Source: Cladobotryum mycophilum
Lineage: Eukaryota > Ascomycota > Sordariomycetes > Hypocreales > Hypocreaceae
Assembly (NCBI GenBank): GCA_036429605.1
Contig: JAVFKD010000015.1
Coordinates: forward strand, 1,387,421-1,451,420
Direction of reading: 5' to 3'
DNA: 64,000 nt
Notes under the pieces: model-generated
What the model was told of the DNA's origin: nothing
The model's input: the letters and a program-made list of their open reading frames with translations, nothing else
The model's database searches: none
Position numbers and translations under genes: made by a program
Part shown: piece by piece, positions 59,508 through 64,000 of the stretch
Layout of the letters: each line of letters opens with the position of its first letter
Position numbering within the stretch: the stretch's first letter is position 1

Positions 59508-62500
59508 AAGCGGGATGGAAGCTTGGGAAATCGTGGGGGCCATACATACTACACACACAACGCAGCTCGGACTTGATATGGAATGGAATGGGCCAAGGCA
59601 CAAGTAATTAACAGGGGAAGGGAGGGGCGCAGGCGAGGAGGGCTGGGCACATGTTTGTTTGAGTCTTTGGTGGTTTGTGTGGTCTGCTTTAGGGCTTTGG
59701 CGTACATACATGCGTGTGTGTGTGCTTGTAGGTTTGCTTGGGGGAAGAATATGACTCACAGGGTTTGGGTTAAATGTAACAGTCACGCATTCATCTATCC
59801 ATTCATCCATGCTTGTAGTAGGTACTAGATGAGTATTGAAGGACCAAGCAAGGCCTGATTGCTAGTGGAGAGAGGCCAGTGGGAAGAGACGATACCAAGT
59901 CGACATACTGTGCTTGTTTTTGTTTGCGTGCACCTCGACGAAATGGCAGATAATACCTATGGAAACAAACATACAAAACAAAACAAACAAACAAAACCCC
60001 CTTTTGTTTAAGAGATTGGAGTTTTGAGAGACATTAGATTTAAGTGCTTACCTGAATAGGTGGTACAGGTTTGTTTGTGGATTTGGCGGTAAAGAGAATT
60101 AGGATGGGCAATAACCCGGTTGTTTAGCTCCAAGAAAGAATTACAGTAGATAGACATGGGCATCTTAGAGAATGACAATAAGATACGCTGTGTTTATGAT
60201 GGTTTATTATGCACACTGTCGGTCACTGTTGATAGCCTACAAACAAACAAACAAAGCAAGGGCCGCTTCGAAGATATTAGACAGTGCGCCTAGTTCATGT
60301 TTCGCACAGGGCAACACTCACTGACCCTCCCCCAAAAAAGCCTAATAATTAGAGGGCGAGTCAACGAGTCACCTTGGCCTAGGTAAGGGATGGGATGGAT
60401 CATTCCGCGGCACGAGCCAGGCCGTTTGGCGTTTGATCAGATGCTGTTTCTCGTGTTGTGCAAGCACGAAGTACTATAGATGGAGGGATCTATGATTGTC
60501 ACTCTTGGTAAGACTTTTTTTTTGACGAGGAGGATGACAGGCGAAGGAAGCAAGTGTCCATATGCAAAGTAAAGTGTAGATACTAGGTAGTCTAGGTACT
60601 CCAGTCAGGGAAAAGCCCGCAAGGCAAAATGTCAAGACGTAAAAACAAAGGGGGGGGTGTGATACGAGAAAAGTCTATTAAAAAGCCATCCCATCAAAAA
60701 AAGATAAAAGAAAGAGGAAAAGAAGAAGAAAAAGAAAGCAGTGAAGCAAAATGATGTAAAAGAAAGAGAAAAAGAAAAGAAAATAGTTGTCTTGACTAAC
60801 AAGTAGCCTGTGCCCAGTTTTGTTTGTTTATTCAAGATTTCTTTTTTCTTTTCTTCTGTTCCTTTTCCAAGACAGACAAGACAACCAGTAAATACAGGTA
60901 CTAGGCAGTGGGAGTGGGAGTGAGAGTGAGGATTCCCTGATGGTCGCCGGCATGGCCATTCCGAGACGGCGGGAGAAAAGATGGGAGGGCAAACAAAGCT
61001 TGTTTGAGGGTTGGAAAGAGGAGGTTCAAGTCAAGTACCGGGTACTTTGGTAGTGTAGTGTAAAAAAAGGCAAATGTGGGCTGCACGAACTCGACTCGAC
61101 ATTGCACAAGTAAAAGTGAAAAAAAAAGAGGAAAGAGGCAAACTTGGCTGGGCTGCGAGGACTATAGAGTGGAGGTACTTTTACATACATCAGTGGTACG
61201 AGGCATGTACGTATGTAAGGTAAGTATGCTTTTCAGTGGCGATTGTTTGGAAAATATTCCTCCAATTATTCCAATTAAATATGATTCGCCTAATCAATGT
61301 ATGGCCAGTACCGAGAAGTACTTTTTTAGTACTAGAAAAAAGGGAGATCCGCTCTGATGCAGTTGCAGTAGGTAGTTGTCGATGCTATTTTCTTTTTTTC
61401 TTTTTTTTTTTTGTATGTGGGAGAGCGAGGAGCGGCCAATGATGGGAGAAGCTGGTTGCTTTGGTGCTTGACATTTGACTGATTGCCAAGTCCTTCTTCT
61501 TGGCCCGCATTGCTGGACACGTGATGTGATGGATACCTGCCATGGTACCTTGGGTAGAATGATTGTTTCTTGTATTTTTAGAGTATTGGAACTACTATTA
61601 GACTTTGATATTAGTAGATACTTGTAGCTTTACCATCGTCTGTTGCCCTTTTGCACTTGATCATGGACAAGGAATACAGTTTCTTTTGTTCGTCTCTTAT
61701 ATAAGGTGTTGAGTGAATGTGATTCAGACACGGACAGACAAGGCAGCTGGAAAGAATATAAAATGAAACCCGACCTGTTTCCTTTCCCAGTGTAAACTAA
61801 TAAACCACTGAATTTCCACATCGAGCCCCTAGAAGGGGAGACCAAGAGTTTATCGACAATATTCATTCATTCAATCCATCAACCAACCAATCAATCCATC
61901 AAGACCTGATTTTATAGATACAGACAGCCGGTACTGCAAACACTTGATTGCTGTTGCAGTGTGACATAGCACCATCATATCTTGTGATATCCATACCTAC
62001 CTAGTACGTACCTGAACAAAAATCACCGCCAGTACAAGTCATACTACGAGGGTATCCATTGCAGGTACAGAGGAGCTACAACCATCACAGCCCAGGCGTA
62101 TCCATACAGACAGACCTCTAGGCTGTACGTACCCCTTCAATTCGGGTTTGCTTTCTTCCAGTTGCTGGGCACCACTCTTTAGGCCTCTTTTTCTTCTTTG
62201 GTGGCTGCTGGCGACGCTACCTGCTTCCAAGTCTTGACAAGGTACCGTCTACTTTTACTAGCAGTACCCTCGCTGGCACACTGCTGGGCACAAGTCCCAG
62301 TCACCCATCCACACCCCCTTCTCACCCCCCTTTGGCTGGCCACTTTCCCCTTCCCACCCCCAAACCAAAGACCAAAGGGCCAAAAGGCAGCCATAACAAT
62401 TATTTTTTTGCTGGTGCCCAAAAATTTCCCTCCAGCCTGCGGAACCTCCTCTCGCAACCTGGGAACCCTCAGCACTCTCTCTCTCTCTCCAACCACAACG

Positions 62501-63153
62501 TCACTGGTCCTGGTGGAAATCTTTTTTTTCCTCACCAGTATTGACCCTTTTCTCTCTCCCCCTCCATCCATCAAGCATTGGGTTTTCCTTGTCCCTTCTC
62601 GTGTTCTTCCGTTTTCTGATTCTAGAAGACGGTTTTTATCCAGAGGGACTTTTTATTCTTCTCTGCTAATAATTCTTTTTCGACTCTTGCCGCGCAGGAT
62701 CGTAGCCAAGACAGTCTCCCTCTCTGCCTCCCACCAAAGATAGAGAAAAAACACTCGGTCGGCTATTCACTCCTTCGCTGGTTGTTGACCACCGACTGAC
62801 TGCTTTCGAGCCGAGACATCGACGTCTTCTTCTTTGTCTTCTTCTTTTTTATTTTATTCTTCTTCGTCAGTCACTCTCTGTCGCGTGTTCTTGTTCTCTT
62901 TTTCGAAAAGGGAGCCCACACCTTTGGAGAGCGCAATCAGAAATCGCTTGTTTCCCGATTTCTGAAGGATAAAAAAAAAAGATACCCCTCCGCAAGAAAA
63001 AAAAATTCGACCAAATTTTTTTTTGCGGTTTTCTTTCTCTCCTCTCCCACAACAAACCTCAAGAGGGGAAAAAAAGAAAAAAAAATAAACAACAAAACCC
63101 ATTCTCACGACCTTCGAGGCGTCTCTCGCATCGCGAATCCAATTACGACCCTT

Positions 63154-64000
63154 ATGACGTCGCCTGCGAACCAGCAGAACCCGATCCCGGCGACCAACAC
63201 CTCCGCGACAGCCTCTTCTTATGCCTCCGCTGCAGGTGCGCCAAAGAAGACTGTCCCTCAGGCGCCTGTAGTCGTGCCTGCATCTCACCCTCCCGTCGTG
63301 GTGGGCTCTTCTTCTGCTGCTCCCGCGCAGAATGCCAAAGCTGCCTCCTTGCAATCCCCTGTGAACGGCAAGACGGCCGCCCCTCCTGTAATCCCCGCTG
63401 TCCTCCGCGGCAGCTCAAACCTCAACGGTTCCGACCACTCTCGAAAGAGTTCCGTCACCATGGCTGCCAATGGCCCTAGCGGCTACGTCGCCAACGGTGC
63501 CTCTATCGCTGGTGCCAAGTCTGGCATTCAATTTGGCTACGACTCGCCCGCCATGGCTCATAGCACCCCTCAGACCGGTCACTCGGCGCCCATCCCCATC
63601 CCTGGTGGAAACCAGCGAGTGCCTTCTCCCGCTCACTCTCCTTCACCCATTCCTCAGCCTTCGGCGAGTGGCGGCCGACCCCCTGCTGGCCTCCAGCAAC
63701 CTGGTGGACAGATGACATTTGGTAGTCTCAACAGCGATGGTGATGTAGGCTTTATCCTCCCCTCCCCTCCCATCCCCTCCCCCTCCCCCTATCACCGCTT
63801 TTCCCAGCCGGTTGGATCAGGTACTAACATGGGTCTTCAGCGCCACATGAGACAGGGTTCAGTCCCTTCTAATCCAAACGCTCTAGGACCCCAGCCCAAC
63901 ACTCACTTCCGCCGTGAGTCGAACCACTCCGTTCAGAGCGACAACCCTGGTGGCCCTAATCGTGGAAACTTTGCTCCCCAGGGAGGACGAGGCCGTGGTA
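63154..64000 (+). CDS. eIF4G-like initiation factor, 5' part (runs off the right edge)
   Basis: Exon 1 63154-63744 starts MTSPANQQNPIPATNTSATA and continues as a Ser/Pro/Ala-rich disordered segment; exon 2 begins at 63841 with RHMRQGSVPSNPN and ends beyond the window in RGRG. The N-terminal wording (SYASAAGAPKK, PVVVGSSSA, SPVNGK, SGIQFGYDSP) resembles filamentous-fungal eIF4G, the scaffold that joins eIF4E, eIF4A and eIF3. The MIF4G domain lies outside the window, so the call rests on low-complexity sequence. The proposed intron has a GTAGGC donor and a TACTAAC branch point 18 nt before CAG, but is 96 nt long and has no stop, so retention would leave the frame open. Confidence 0.7.
   Translation, partial: MTSPANQQNPIPATNTSATASSYASAAGAPKKTVPQAPVVVPASHPPVVVGSSSAAPAQNAKAASLQSPVNGKTAAPPVIPAVLRGSSNLNGSDHSRKSSVTMAANGPSGYVANGASIAGAKSGIQFGYDSPAMAHSTPQTGHSAPIPIPGGNQRVPSPAHSPSPIPQPSASGGRPPAGLQQPGGQMTFGSLNSDGDVGFILPSPPIPSPSPYHRFSQPVGSGTNMGLQRHMRQGSVPSNPNALGPQPNTHFRRESNHSVQSDNPGGPNRGNFAPQGGRGRG

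Larger units (their letters stand above)
58684..63153. other. Intergenic, 4.5 kb, with long leader of the eIF4G-like gene
   Basis: No supported gene in this longest gap. Holds a TTTTTTAA repeat (59297-59326), a trinucleotide tract (59471-59507), an AAAC-type tract (about 59965-59997), many A- and T-runs, and from about 62150 on a C/T-rich segment likely to be the eIF4G-like 5' leader (or an unseen 5' intron). A non-coding RNA cannot be excluded. Confidence 0.45.

Noticed and set aside
62198..62743. 181-codon plus-strand frame upstream of the eIF4G-like gene
   Set aside because: Translates a CT-rich leader into Leu/Pro/Ser-rich sequence; no family features.

Overview
The window is nuclear DNA of a filamentous ascomycete. 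The support is many short introns of roughly 45-110 bp with GT..AG borders and CTAAC/CTGAC-type branch points, compact housekeeping genes with fungal-type sequences, long CT-rich leaders, a fungal NACHT-TPR protein, a P450 and a flavin monooxygenase. The protein flavour suggests Sordariomycetes, possibly Hypocreales; that placement is inference only.

Layout. 0.1-8.8 kb is mixed accessory sequence: an acyl-protein thioesterase (-), an unrecognised protein with a weak ADP-ribosyltransferase-like C-terminus (-, broken frame), a NACHT-TPR NLR-like protein (+) and a GNAT acetyltransferase (+). 9-13 kb holds an FAD monooxygenase (+, broken frame) converging on delta-COP (-). 14.5-18 kb holds a very acidic protein of unknown function (+) and tRNA-Glu(UUC) (+). 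20-31 kb holds a NIPA-like Mg2+ transporter (+), ribosomal protein uS3 (-), a myotubularin phosphatase (+) and PheRS beta (-). 31.8-42 kb holds the PP2A scaffold subunit (+), an EFM4-type eEF1A lysine methyltransferase (-), eIF6 (-) and a glutamine-rich protein (-). 44.8-46.7 kb is a solitary P450 (+). 49-58.7 kb holds eIF5 (+), a THOC1-like protein continuous with a guanylate-kinase-like domain (-) and Aquarius/Cwf11 (+). The right edge carries the 5' part of an eIF4G-like gene (+). Intergenic regions are long (up to 4.5 kb), rich in microsatellites, and hold no recognisable transposon, rRNA or CRISPR.

The genes do not form one pathway. Translation and RNA metabolism are prominent (uS3, PheRS beta, eIF6, eIF5, eIF4G-like, EFM4, tRNA-Glu, THOC1-like, Aquarius), next to trafficking and signalling genes (delta-COP, myotubularin, PP2A-A, thioesterase). 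No biosynthetic cluster is evident around the P450 or the monooxygenase.

Two results stand out. First, seven reading-frame breaks in six otherwise well-formed genes, several of them essential-type, all behave as the loss of a single C or G inside a C/G run. Restoring one base at each makes every intron phase close, which points to a base-calling or assembly artefact rather than real pseudogenes. Second, the THOC1-like gene runs without a stop into a complete guanylate-kinase fold that keeps its P-loop but has lost arginines expected for catalysis. The myotubularin gene also has 135 open codons in frame after its stop.
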